From Nesterenkonia sp. E16_10 (GTDB lineage Bacteria > Actinomycetota > Actinomycetes > Actinomycetales > Micrococcaceae), in the NCBI RefSeq assembly GCF_017347085.1, contig NZ_JADPSA010000024.1, forward strand, positions 1 to 64,000: 64,000 bases of DNA. Reading direction: 5' to 3'. Position 1 is the first letter of the stretch. Every line of letters starts with the position of its first letter. Under the pieces are notes generated by a model. The model searched no databases. It was given only the letters and a program-made list of their open reading frames with translations, and was not told the DNA's origin. Both the position numbers and the translations under genes were made by a program. Positions 49,791-57,682 of this stretch are shown here, one piece after another.

Positions 49791-50666
49791 TCAGAAGACG
49801 ATCGTGGTGCTGCCGTTGCGGATGACGCGGTCTTCGCAGTGCCACTTCACCGCGCGGGAGAGCACGGCACGTTCGACGTCGGCGCCGAAGCGGGTGAGCT
49901 GGGCGACGTCGTCGCTGTGTGAGACCCGGATGACGTCCTGCTCGATGATCGGGCCCTCGTCGAGGTCCTTGGTCACGTAGTGCGCGGTGGCGCCGATCAG
50001 CTTCACGCCGCGGTCCGCGGCCTTCTGGTACGGGCCTGCGCCGATGAAGGCGGGCAGGAAGCTGTGGTGGATGTTGATCACCGGAGCCCCGACCTGCTCG
50101 AGGAAGTCCTCGGAGATGATCTGCATGTACCGGGCAAGCACGATCATGTCGACGTTGCCCCGCAGCAGCTCCAGATGCCGGGCCTCGGCCGCGGCCTTGT
50201 CCCCGTTGGCCACCGGCACGTGGAAGTACGGGATCCCGAAGGGCCGCACATCCTCGGCGAGGTCGGCGTGATTGGAGATGACCATGACGATGTCCATCGG
50301 GATCTCGCCGCGCCGGTGCCGCCAGAGCAGGTCCAGCAGGCAGTGGTCGGTCTTGGAGGCGAAGATCGCCACCCGCTTGGGCTGATCGGCCGCAGAGAGT
50401 GAATAGTCCATGGAGAACCGGTCGGCCAGCTTGGTCTGGATCGCCTGCTCCACCGCTGGCTTGGCCGCGGCGAGGCCCGGCAGGTGGAACACCGTGCGCT
50501 GGAAGAACCGACCGTCTTCCACGCCGGTGGAGTACTGGTCGAGGCTGATGATGTTGCCGCCGACCTCGGCGATGAGCTCTGAGACGGCCGCCACGATCCC
50601 TGGCTGATCCGGGCAGGAGATGATCAGCCGGGCGATGTCATGGGTCTTCGTCTCAGGGGCGCGCAT
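49791..50666 (-). CDS. purU: Formyltetrahydrofolate deformylase
   Basis: PurU hydrolyses 10-formyl-THF to formate and THF, supplying formate and balancing one-carbon pools. 291 residues from the ATG at 50666. An ACT domain (about 12-90; RLIISCPDQPGIVAAVSELI) precedes the formyltransferase domain with VISNHADLAEDVRPFGIPYF (about 130-149), VLARYMQIISEDF and the catalytic NIHHSFLPAFIGAGPYQKA (about 221-239) followed by GATAHYVTKDLDEGPIIEQD. Full-length, single gene. Confidence 0.96.
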   Translation of the reverse strand: MRAPETKTHDIARLIISCPDQPGIVAAVSELIAEVGGNIISLDQYSTGVEDGRFFQRTVFHLPGLAAAKPAVEQAIQTKLADRFSMDYSLSAADQPKRVAIFASKTDHCLLDLLWRHRRGEIPMDIVMVISNHADLAEDVRPFGIPYFHVPVANGDKAAAEARHLELLRGNVDMIVLARYMQIISEDFLEQVGAPVINIHHSFLPAFIGAGPYQKAADRGVKLIGATAHYVTKDLDEGPIIEQDVIRVSHSDDVAQLTRFGADVERAVLSRAVKWHCEDRVIRNGSTTIVF

Positions 50667-50735
50667 CAAGTCTCCGAATCGGGTTCACCAGGTCAGTGCG
50701 GCGCAGCAGCGTCGCAGGAAAAACACTATGGCATG

Positions 50736-50766
50736 AAAAACGCCCCCGCCCGTAAGGGCGAGGGCG
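50736..50766 (-). terminator. Terminator of tRNA-Asn
   Basis: An 11-pair stem (CGCCCCCGCCC / GGGCGAGGGCG, one U-G on the minus strand) with a 4-nt loop, followed by TTTTT on the minus strand, 7 nt after the tRNA 3' end. Confidence 0.88.
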
Positions 50767-50772
50767 GATCTG

Positions 50773-50844
50773 CTCCCCCAGTTGGATTCGAACCAACAAC
50801 CGCTCGATTAACAGTCGAGTGCTCTGCCGTTGAGCTATGGAGGA
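50773..50844 (-). tRNA. tRNA-Asn(GTT)
   Basis: Acceptor stem TCCTCCA / TGGGGGA with one T-G pair, D arm AGCTC..GAGC, anticodon loop CTGTTAA (GUU), T arm TTGTTGG/CCAAC with TTCGAAT, discriminator G. CCA is not encoded, unlike the CAU tRNA at 43182. Confidence 0.95.
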
Positions 50845-50909
50845 TTGCGACTGGAAAAGTCTAACAGGGGTTCCCGGCCACAGGGAAATCGCTGTGGAAT
50901 CATGGAGTC

Positions 50910-51515
50910 GTGACGCCTATCTCTCTCGACACCCCCGCGACGGCCCCTGCCCCGAGGTTCAATGCTCTCACGGTCTTCACCGGCTCCGCCTCCGGATCCG
51001 ACCTGGACTACACCGAGGAGGTCCGCCGGCTCGGCACCGCGCTGGCCGGAGCCGGCATCGCCGTGGTCTACGGCGGAGGCAAGGTCGGGCTGATGGGGCA
51101 GATCGCCGACGCCGCCCTGGAGGCCGGCGGCGAGGTCCACGGGATCATCCCGGAGGTGCTGATCGGCCGCGAGGTGGGACACCATGGGCTGACCTCCTTG
51201 GAGATCGTGCCTGACATGCATTCTCGGAAGTCCCGGATGGCGGACCTCGGTCACGGCTTCATCGCGCTGCCCGGCGGCATGGGAACCCTTGAGGAGTTCT
51301 TCGAGGTGTGGACCTGGCAGTACCTGGGGCTGCACGCGAAGCCCGTGGGGCTCTATAACGTCAAGGGGTTCTGGGATCCGCTGCTGGCCATGGTCGATCA
51401 CATGGTCGATGAGGGCTTCATGTCTGCCTGGCGTCGCGAGGCCCTGGTGATCAGCAGCGACCCGCAGGACCTGATCTCCCAGCTGCGCGCCTGGACGCCT
51501 CCCCTCGGGCACTGA
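50910..51515 (+). CDS. LOG-family protein (TIGR00730, cytokinin riboside 5'-monophosphate phosphoribohydrolase-like)
   Basis: 201 residues from a GTG at 50910 with GGAG close upstream. The Rossmann-like fold has VFTGSASGSDLDYTEEVRRL (about 22-41), VVYGGGKVGLMGQIADAALE (about 51-70), HSRKSRMADLGHGFIALPGG (about 103-122) and PGGMGTLEEFFEVWTWQYLG. All catalytic motifs (HxRK, PGGxGTxxE) are intact. It releases the base from N6-modified AMP or related nucleotides; the natural bacterial substrate is unclear. Confidence 0.94.
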   Translation: MTPISLDTPATAPAPRFNALTVFTGSASGSDLDYTEEVRRLGTALAGAGIAVVYGGGKVGLMGQIADAALEAGGEVHGIIPEVLIGREVGHHGLTSLEIVPDMHSRKSRMADLGHGFIALPGGMGTLEEFFEVWTWQYLGLHAKPVGLYNVKGFWDPLLAMVDHMVDEGFMSAWRREALVISSDPQDLISQLRAWTPPLGH

Positions 51516-51575
51516 CGCCCAGCCGTCAGCTTCAGCTCAGCGTCAGCCAAGCTCAGCTTGAGCCCAGCCCGACCC

Positions 51576-52010
51576 TCAGTCCAGGTCGCGGTCCAGCCAG
51601 CGGCCCAGCACCACGGTGTCCTGGTCGGTGTAGCCCAGCCCCCGGTAGAAGTCCTGCACGGCCGCGTTCTCCTGGCGCACCATGAGCATCAGCTTGGGCA
51701 CACCGCGGCGACGAAGCCAGTCCTCCGCCCCGGCGAGGAGCTGCTTGCCGAGCCCCTGGCCCTGCAGCCGTTCATCCACGGCGAGGTAGTAGATCCAGCC
51801 GCGGTGACCGTCCTGTCCGACCATCACGGTGCCCACCAACTCCCCCGCGGCGTCTCGGGCGATAAGCACCGTGGACTCCTCACCGGTCAGGGCGCGCAGG
51901 CAGTCCTGGTGCGGGTCGTTCCAGGGTCGGGTGAGTCCGGTCTGCCGCCAGAGGGCGACGGCGGCGTCCACCAGTTCCAGCGGCAGCTCCGTGATGCGCG
52001 GGTCGGTCAC
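51576..52010 (-). CDS. GNAT-family acetyltransferase (YpeA-like)
   Basis: 144 residues from a GTG at 52010 (VTDPRITELPLELVDAAVAL). The acetyl-CoA loop is LAVDERLQGQGLGKQLLAGA (about 78-97); GHRGWIYYL precedes it and ENAAVQDFYRGLGYTDQD follows, as in YpeA. It begins 10 nt after the SDR stop and is probably cotranscribed with it. Substrate unknown. Confidence 0.9.
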   Translation of the reverse strand: MTDPRITELPLELVDAAVALWRQTGLTRPWNDPHQDCLRALTGEESTVLIARDAAGELVGTVMVGQDGHRGWIYYLAVDERLQGQGLGKQLLAGAEDWLRRRGVPKLMLMVRQENAAVQDFYRGLGYTDQDTVVLGRWLDRDLD

Positions 52011-52020
52011 CTCGCGGCTG

Positions 52021-52734
52021 CTACTTCTGCACCGGCCGGATGGAGATGCTCTCCACCATGGAGGCGTCCTCCATGTCCACCACGGTGCGCGCGGCCTCGG
52101 CGATCGCCTGCGGGGAGATGTAGATGCCGCCGTCGTAGTCCTTGTTGCCCATGGACTCCTGCAGGGCGACCTGCATGTCGGTGTCCACCCGGCCCGGGTG
52201 GATCGAGGTGACCTTGACCTGGCCTCGCTCCTCCTCGCGCAGCGCATCGGTGAGCGCGCGCAGCGCAAACTTGGTCCCGGAGTACATCGAGCTGCCGGGG
52301 CCGGCGGTGAATCCCGCCCCGGAGTTGATGCTCAGCAGCTGTCCTGCGGAGGCGCGCAGCAGAGGCAGCGCGGCGCGGGTCAGCTCGGCGACGGCGAAGA
52401 CGTTGACGGTGAACATCTCCTGGAACTGGGCCGGGGAGGTCTCTGCGACCGGGTTCATCCAGGCCAGCCCGGCGGAGTGGACCAGCACGTCGAGCCGGGT
52501 GAGTCCGGCCGCCTGCAGCGCGGGGGCGATGGCGTCGAGGTCGGTCAGGTCCACCAGAAAGGGTTCGGCGCTGGGCAGCGCCTGGACCACGGCATCCACG
52601 GTCTCCGGGTTCGTCCCGCCGACCAGGATGTGATGATCGCGGCCAAGCTCGACGGCGATGGCCCTGCCGATCCCGCGGGAGGCGCCGGTGACCAGCGCGA
52701 CGGGACGAGTGCTGAGGGTCTGCTCTTCGGTCAT
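52021..52734 (-). CDS. Short-chain dehydrogenase/reductase
   Basis: 237 residues. NAD(P) motif VTGASRGIGRAIAVELG (about 15-31), HSAGLAWMNPV (NAG-like, about 86), INSGAG with the catalytic Ser, and YSGTKFALRALTDALREEER (YxxxK, about 151). It ends VRPVQK-like. The substrate cannot be told. It lies 48 nt downstream of dapE on the same strand, followed closely by GNAT. Confidence 0.92.
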   Translation of the reverse strand: MTEEQTLSTRPVALVTGASRGIGRAIAVELGRDHHILVGGTNPETVDAVVQALPSAEPFLVDLTDLDAIAPALQAAGLTRLDVLVHSAGLAWMNPVAETSPAQFQEMFTVNVFAVAELTRAALPLLRASAGQLLSINSGAGFTAGPGSSMYSGTKFALRALTDALREEERGQVKVTSIHPGRVDTDMQVALQESMGNKDYDGGIYISPQAIAEAARTVVDMEDASMVESISIRPVQK

Positions 52735-52782
52735 GAGATCAGCCTAGAGGATCTGCTCGGCCGCCCGCCGGCCGCCGCCGGC

Positions 52783-53916
52783 TCAGCCGCCCAGCAGCCA
52801 GCGATGCAGCGCGGTGTGGCAGTCCCGCAGCGCCTGCGCGGTGACGTGTTCGTCGTCGGAGTGCGCCAGCAGCGGGTCCCCCGGGCCGAAGTTCACCGCG
52901 GGGACTCCTCGGGCCGAGAACCGCGCCACATCGGTCCAGCCGTACTTGGGCATCGGCACTCCGCCCACTGCATCGATGAATGCCTGGGCCGCGGGATGAT
53001 CCAGCCCGGGGCGCGCCGCAGCCGAGCTGTCGGTGACCCGCTGCTGGTCCTCGCTGATTCCGGCCTCGGCCAGGACCTCGCGGACGTGGGCGTGGGCCTG
53101 CTCCTCGGTCTTGTCCGGGGCGAAGCGGTAGTTGATCTCCACCACCGTGGAGTCGGGGATGACATTGCCGGCCACGCCGCCGCGGATCCGCACCGCATTG
53201 AGACCCTCGCGGTAGTCCAGGCCTTCCACCGTGATGGTCTTCGGGCTGTACTCGCTCAGGACCCGGAGCAGTCCGGCGGTGCCGTGGATCGCGTTCTCCC
53301 CCATCCAGGCCCGCCCCGAGTGTGCAGCGACTCCGGGGATCGTGACCTCGAAGCGGCAGGTGCCGTTGCAGCCGCCCTCGACCACCCCGTGGGTGGGCTC
53401 CAGCAGCACCGCGAAGTCACCGTCCAGCAGCTCTGGGACTTCGGAGAGCACCCGGCCGAGCCCGGACTTGCTGGCCTCGACCTCCTCGTGGTCGTAGAAG
53501 ACCCACGTGATGTCCCGGCCCAGGGAACCACCTGCGGAGAGGTGCGTCGCGACGTCCTCGGCCAGCTTCAGCTGCACCGCCACGCCGCCCTTCATATCGG
53601 TGGCGCCCCGGCCGTAGAGCACCTCGGCGCCGTCGGCCTGCTCCCAGCGCGGCGGCACGGTGCCGCGGGAGCCCGGGGTGGTGGGCAGCGGGACCGTGTC
53701 CAGGTGCCCGGCGAGGATGATCCGCTGCGCGGCACCGGTCTCGGTGCGCGCGATCACGGTGTCGCCGTCGCGGTGCAGGCTCAGTCCCGGCAGGTCCTGG
53801 AGTGCCGCTTCGACGGCGTCGGCCAGCGTCTTCTCGTTGCCGGAGACGGATTCGCAGCCGATGATCGCCTCGGTGAGCGCGGCGACGTCGCCGGAGAGCA
53901 GTGCACGGATATCCAT
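52783..53916 (-). CDS. dapE: Succinyl-diaminopimelate desuccinylase
   Basis: A M20 zinc hydrolase of the succinylase branch of lysine/diaminopimelate synthesis. 377 residues: ILAGHLDTVPLP (about 68, HxD), GRGATDMKGGVAVQLKLAED (about 98-117), VFYDHEEVEASKSGLG (EE, about 138), LLEPTHGVVEGGCNGTCRFE and HSGRAWMGENAIHG. Divergent from dapD across 86 bp, so neighbouring pathway steps likely share control. Confidence 0.95.
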   Translation of the reverse strand: MDIRALLSGDVAALTEAIIGCESVSGNEKTLADAVEAALQDLPGLSLHRDGDTVIARTETGAAQRIILAGHLDTVPLPTTPGSRGTVPPRWEQADGAEVLYGRGATDMKGGVAVQLKLAEDVATHLSAGGSLGRDITWVFYDHEEVEASKSGLGRVLSEVPELLDGDFAVLLEPTHGVVEGGCNGTCRFEVTIPGVAAHSGRAWMGENAIHGTAGLLRVLSEYSPKTITVEGLDYREGLNAVRIRGGVAGNVIPDSTVVEINYRFAPDKTEEQAHAHVREVLAEAGISEDQQRVTDSSAAARPGLDHPAAQAFIDAVGGVPMPKYGWTDVARFSARGVPAVNFGPGDPLLAHSDDEHVTAQALRDCHTALHRWLLGG

Positions 53917-53990
53917 TCGTTCAGCCTAGGCGAACGCCCCCGCGCGTGGGACCCGCGGGAGCGGCTGATGGGCTGGCGCGCAGGAAAAAG

Positions 53991-53996
53991 TAGGAT
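53991..53996 (+). promoter_or_regulatory. -10 box of dapD, leaderless
   Basis: TAGGAT, then six bases, then the dapD ATG at 54003. Transcription would start at the ATG itself; no ribosome-binding site is present. Confidence 0.6.
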
Positions 53997-54002
53997 GGTG
54001 CC

Positions 54003-54956
54003 ATGAGCACAGACATTCGAACCGCATCCGGCCATGGCCTCGCCACGGTGACCACCGACGGCACCGTCCTGGACACCTGGTTCCCGCGCCCCGTGATGGC
54101 CCCTCTGTCCGAGAACGACGACGCCGAGCTGATCGCCGCCCTGCAGGCCGCCGCCGGTGAGGATCCCGACCGTGGGGTCACCACCCAGGTGGTCTCGGTG
54201 GAGTCCGATCTGGACGCCGAGGCGAGCTCGGCCTCTGATGTCTGGCTGCGTCTGCACCTGCTCTCCCACCGGCTGGTCAAGCCGCGCAGCATCAACCTCG
54301 ATGGCATCTTCGGGCACCTGAGCAACGTGGTCTGGACCAACTTCGGGCCCTGCGCGGTGGCCGACTTCGAGACCACCCGGCTGAAGCTGCGCTCCCGCGG
54401 GCATGTCAGCGTGCACTCGATCGACAAGTTCCCCCGCCTGGTGGACTACGTGACCCCCTCCGGTGTGCGCATCGGCGACGCGGACCGGGTCCGCCTGGGC
54501 GCGCACCTTGCCGAGGGCACCACCGTGATGCACGAGGGCTTCGTGAACTTCAACGCCGGCACGCTGGGCACCTCCATGGTGGAAGGTCGCATCTCGGCCG
54601 GGGTCGTGGTCGGCGACGGCACCGACATCGGCGGCGGCGCCTCCATCATGGGCACCCTCTCCGGCGGCGGCAAGGAGAAGATCACCCTGGGTGAGCGCGT
54701 GCTGCTGGGCGCGAACTCCGGCGTGGGCATCTCGGTCGGCGATGACTGCGTGATCGAGGCCGGGCTCTACGTGACCGCCGGCACCAAGGTCTCGGTGCTC
54801 GGTGATGATCGCAGCGTGACAGACACCGTGAAGGCCTCGGCGCTCTCCGGCGTGCCGAACCTGCTCTTCCGCCGAGACTCCGTGACCGGTGCGGTCCAGG
54901 CAGTGCCGCGAAAGGGCGCGAAGGTCGAGCTCAACGCCGCCCTGCACCGCAACTGA
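54003..54956 (+). CDS. dapD: 2,3,4,5-tetrahydropyridine-2,6-dicarboxylate N-succinyltransferase
   Basis: Left-handed beta-helix succinyltransferase of the lysine pathway. 317 residues of the actinobacterial long type: [20 protein letters not shown]-like [20 protein letters not shown] (about 96-115), then hexapeptide repeats (about 155-290; [60 protein letters not shown]). The start fits a leaderless mRNA. Divergent from dapE. Confidence 0.95.
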   Translation: MSTDIRTASGHGLATVTTDGTVLDTWFPRPVMAPLSENDDAELIAALQAAAGEDPDRGVTTQVVSVESDLDAEASSASDVWLRLHLLSHRLVKPRSINLDGIFGHLSNVVWTNFGPCAVADFETTRLKLRSRGHVSVHSIDKFPRLVDYVTPSGVRIGDADRVRLGAHLAEGTTVMHEGFVNFNAGTLGTSMVEGRISAGVVVGDGTDIGGGASIMGTLSGGGKEKITLGERVLLGANSGVGISVGDDCVIEAGLYVTAGTKVSVLGDDRSVTDTVKASALSGVPNLLFRRDSVTGAVQAVPRKGAKVELNAALHRN

Positions 54957-55040
54957 GCGGCCGCTGCGCAGGCAGCCACTGAGTCGCTGCCGAGCGAACC
55001 CCTGAGCCGAACCCGAGCCACCTGAGTCGAGAGGTCTTCG

Positions 55041-56111
55041 ATGAGCCGTCGCGCTGATCGCCCCATCACCGTCACCCGCACCGTGCATCGGCGGCGGCGT
55101 CGCGTCAAGGCCGTCGCGGCCATCGCCGTGGTGGCGGCCGCCGTGGGAGCCACCGGCTACGGGGCCTGGCAGCTCATCGAGGAGAACGAGTATCTCCTCG
55201 ATGAGCGCTGCTCGGTGACGGTGGGCGAGGTGGAGCACCGGCTCACCCCGGCCCAGACCTATGCGGCCGCGCACCTCGCGGCGGGCGCGGCGGAGCGGGA
55301 GCTGCCGGTCCAGGCTGCCACCGACGCGATCGCGATCTCGCTGCAGGAGACGAACCTGGACGACCGGGCGGACCCTGTGGAGGAGGAGACCGAGGAGGTC
55401 GACGCCGAGGAGGCGGAGGCTGCTGAGCCTGCTGATTCAGAGGAGGACCCGGGCGCGCCCGCCCCGGTGCTCTTCGCCGACGGGGGTCCGCAGTGGGACG
55501 CCGTGAAGGCGACCAGCTCCACCCCCACCACCGCCGAGGACTTCTACGCCCGGCTGATCCAGAGCCGCGAGGACGGCGGCGAGGAGGCGTGGTCACCCGA
55601 GCTGGGGCTCGAGGAGGCCGCCGAGGCGCTGGGCCGGCCGCAGAACCCCACGTTCTACCCGCAGCACGAGGAGCTCGCGCGGGCCTTCGCCCGTCCCCTG
55701 GCTGGTCTGCAGCCCATGGTGATGACCTGTCAGCTCAGCCAGCTCGAGGTCCCCGGCCCGGACGCCGAGGGCCTGCGCGGTGAGCTTCAGTCCTCGCTGT
55801 CCGGGATGCTCGGCGAGGAGGCGACCGAGGTGGAGGGCTCCGGAGATTCCGCCGTGGTGCGGGTCTCGGTGAGCGAGGTGGCGGAGGAGGCCGGGGCCAC
55901 CGAGGCTGCGGAAGAGGACGCGACCGAGGAGGACGCGGCCGAGCGCAGCGAGCCGGAGTGGCTGGTGGCGCAGTGGGCCGTGGCCGCCGCAGAGACCTAC
56001 GGGGTCCAGTCGGTCCACGCCGGGGCGTACGAGTGGCACCGGGATTCGGGCCGCTGGGAGCGGGTGGAGACGGTCAGCGAGGACGTGGAGATCGGATTCT
56101 CCCGCCGCTGA
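55041..56111 (+). CDS. Membrane-anchored acidic secreted protein of unknown function
   Basis: 356 residues; ATG at 55041 with GAGAGG upstream. A basic tail RTVHRRRRRVK precedes one transmembrane helix (about 24-44). Outside are two putative domains: about 52-190, with an acidic insert (EEETEEVDAEEAEAAEPADS), and about 215-350, with acidic ATEAAEEDATEEDAA. Two Cys (about 57 and 232) could pair. GRPQNPTFYPQHEELARAFA and AAAETYGVQSVHAGAYEWHR look like the best-folded parts and occur in actinobacterial hypothetical proteins (heavy-metal-transporter-like annotation); I do not assign a function. Confidence 0.75.
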   Translation: MSRRADRPITVTRTVHRRRRRVKAVAAIAVVAAAVGATGYGAWQLIEENEYLLDERCSVTVGEVEHRLTPAQTYAAAHLAAGAAERELPVQAATDAIAISLQETNLDDRADPVEEETEEVDAEEAEAAEPADSEEDPGAPAPVLFADGGPQWDAVKATSSTPTTAEDFYARLIQSREDGGEEAWSPELGLEEAAEALGRPQNPTFYPQHEELARAFARPLAGLQPMVMTCQLSQLEVPGPDAEGLRGELQSSLSGMLGEEATEVEGSGDSAVVRVSVSEVAEEAGATEAAEEDATEEDAAERSEPEWLVAQWAVAAAETYGVQSVHAGAYEWHRDSGRWERVETVSEDVEIGFSRR

Positions 56112-56118
56112 CCCCCTT

Positions 56119-56158
56119 AACGCGTTGCCCCCCCAACGCGTTGCCCCCCAACGCGTTG
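56119..56158. repeat. Triple AACGCGTTG units leading into palindrome copy D
   Basis: AACGCGTTG occurs three times separated by C-runs (CCCCCCC, CCCCCC); the third is the left edge of element copy D. AACGCGTT is itself an 8-bp palindrome. It looks like repeated partial duplication of the element boundary. Confidence 0.8.
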
Positions 56159-56227
56159 AGTGGCGGATTCTACGACCATCTATGGGCCTTTTCGGCCTCA
56201 GATACTCGTAGAATCCGCCGCTCAACG
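56154..56227. repeat. Dispersed palindromic element, copy D
   Basis: 74 bp from CGTTGAGTGGCGGATTCTACG to the matching right arm CGTAGAATCCGCCGCTCAACG (outer stem 21 positions). In the plus-strand RNA the changed G-C pair of the other copies is U-G here, so the stem is kept. Inner GGCC/GGCC pairing. It lies between convergent genes (acidic protein and gltA). Confidence 0.9.
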
Positions 56228-56258
56228 GAGGGGACGGGAGGGGACGGGAGGTGGGAGG

Positions 56259-57542
56259 TCAGACTCCCGGGTAGTGACGCTCGGGCTCGCCGATGTAGAT
56301 CTGGCGGGGCCGACCGATCTTCGTCGAGGGATCCTCGATCATCTCCCGCCACTGCGCGATCCAGCCGGGAAGCCGGCCCAGCGCGAAGAGCACGGTGAAC
56401 ATCTTCTCCGGGAAGCCCATCGCCTTGTAGATCAGGCCGGTGTAGAAGTCCACGTTCGGGTAGAGCTTGCGCTCGATGAAGTAGTCATCCTCCAGCGCCT
56501 TCTGCTCCAGGCGCTGGGCGATGTCGAAGAGCTCGTCGTCGCCGCCGAGCTTGGCCAGCAGGTCATCGGCCAGGCCCTTGACCACGCGGGCGCGCGGGTC
56601 GTAGTTCTTGTACACCCGGTGTCCGAAGCCCATGAGCCGGACCCCGGCCTCCTTGTTCTTGACCTTCTCCATGAAGGCCTCCGGGCTGACGTCGCCGGAC
56701 TGGATCTGGCGCAGCATGCCCAGCACGGCCTCGTTGGCGCCGCCGTGGGCGGGACCGTAGAGCGCGTTGATGCCCGCGGAGACCGAGGCGAAGAGGTTCG
56801 CCTGCGAAGACCCGACCAGGCGCACGGTGGAGGTGGAGCAGTTCTGCTCGTGGTCCGCGTGCAGGATCAGCAGCGTGTCCAGGGCCTTGACGATGTCCGG
56901 GTCCAGCTCGTACTGCTCGGCGGGCACGCCGAAGCAGCCGCGGAGCAGGTTCTCGACCAGGGTCAGGTTGTTGTCCGGGTAGAGCATCGGCTGGCCGATG
57001 GACTTCTTATACGCGTAGGCCGCGATGGTGGGAACCTTCGCGAGCATCCGGTAGGTGGAGCGCTCCACGTGGTCCTTGTTGAAGGGATCCAGCGAGTCGG
57101 GATAGTAGGTGGAGAGCGCCGAGACCGCGGAGGAGAGCACCGGCATCGGGTGCGCGTCGCGCGGGAAGCCGCCGAAGAAGTCGCGCAGCTCCTCGTGGAG
57201 CAGGGTGTGCCGACGGGTGACGGTGTCGAAGTCGGTGAGCTGCTGCTGGGTGGGCAGCTCGCCGTAGATCAGCAGGTAGGAGACCTCGAGGAAGCTGGAC
57301 TTCTCCGCGAGCTGCTCGATGGGGTAGCCGCGGTAGCGCAGGATGCCTTCATCGCCGTCGATGTAGGTGATCGCCGACTGCGCATTCGCAGTGTTCATGA
57401 AGCCGGGGTCATAGGTGACCGCGCCGGTGGTCTTCAGCAGGGGTGCGATGCCGAGGCCGACATTGCCCTCCACGGAGGGCTGCACGGGTAGTTCAAGATC
57501 TCCCCCCTGATAATTCAGGCGGGCAGAAGACTGCTCAGTCAT
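56259..57542 (-). CDS. gltA: Citrate synthase
   Basis: Type II (hexameric-type) citrate synthase of the TCA cycle. 427 residues from the ATG at 57542 with TAAGGAGACC upstream. SAITYIDGDEGILRYRGYPI (about 55-74), LLILHADHEQNCSTSTVRLV (catalytic His, about 221-240), GPAHGGANEAVLGML (His, about 259-273) and VRLMGFGHRVYKNYDPRA (about 298-315, including the final His) are present; the catalytic Asp is in LYPNVDFYTG. Normal length. A separate promoter region of 140 bp lies upstream, before dapC. Confidence 0.97.
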   Translation of the reverse strand: MTEQSSARLNYQGGDLELPVQPSVEGNVGLGIAPLLKTTGAVTYDPGFMNTANAQSAITYIDGDEGILRYRGYPIEQLAEKSSFLEVSYLLIYGELPTQQQLTDFDTVTRRHTLLHEELRDFFGGFPRDAHPMPVLSSAVSALSTYYPDSLDPFNKDHVERSTYRMLAKVPTIAAYAYKKSIGQPMLYPDNNLTLVENLLRGCFGVPAEQYELDPDIVKALDTLLILHADHEQNCSTSTVRLVGSSQANLFASVSAGINALYGPAHGGANEAVLGMLRQIQSGDVSPEAFMEKVKNKEAGVRLMGFGHRVYKNYDPRARVVKGLADDLLAKLGGDDELFDIAQRLEQKALEDDYFIERKLYPNVDFYTGLIYKAMGFPEKMFTVLFALGRLPGWIAQWREMIEDPSTKIGRPRQIYIGEPERHYPGV

Positions 57543-57682
57543 GGGTCTCCTTATCAGACACACTAGGGGGACATCATGACAAACCTACCGCTTGGTCACA
57601 GGTGGTTGCCAGTTGTGTCACGGTTCACGGCATCGGGTGTAACCTGCGCCGGATCGCCTCGGGTCGCGCGGAAGCGCCCAGC

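Noticed and set aside
51829-54006. 725-residue plus-strand open frame
   Set aside because: Antisense to the SDR and dapE, both of which have intact motifs.
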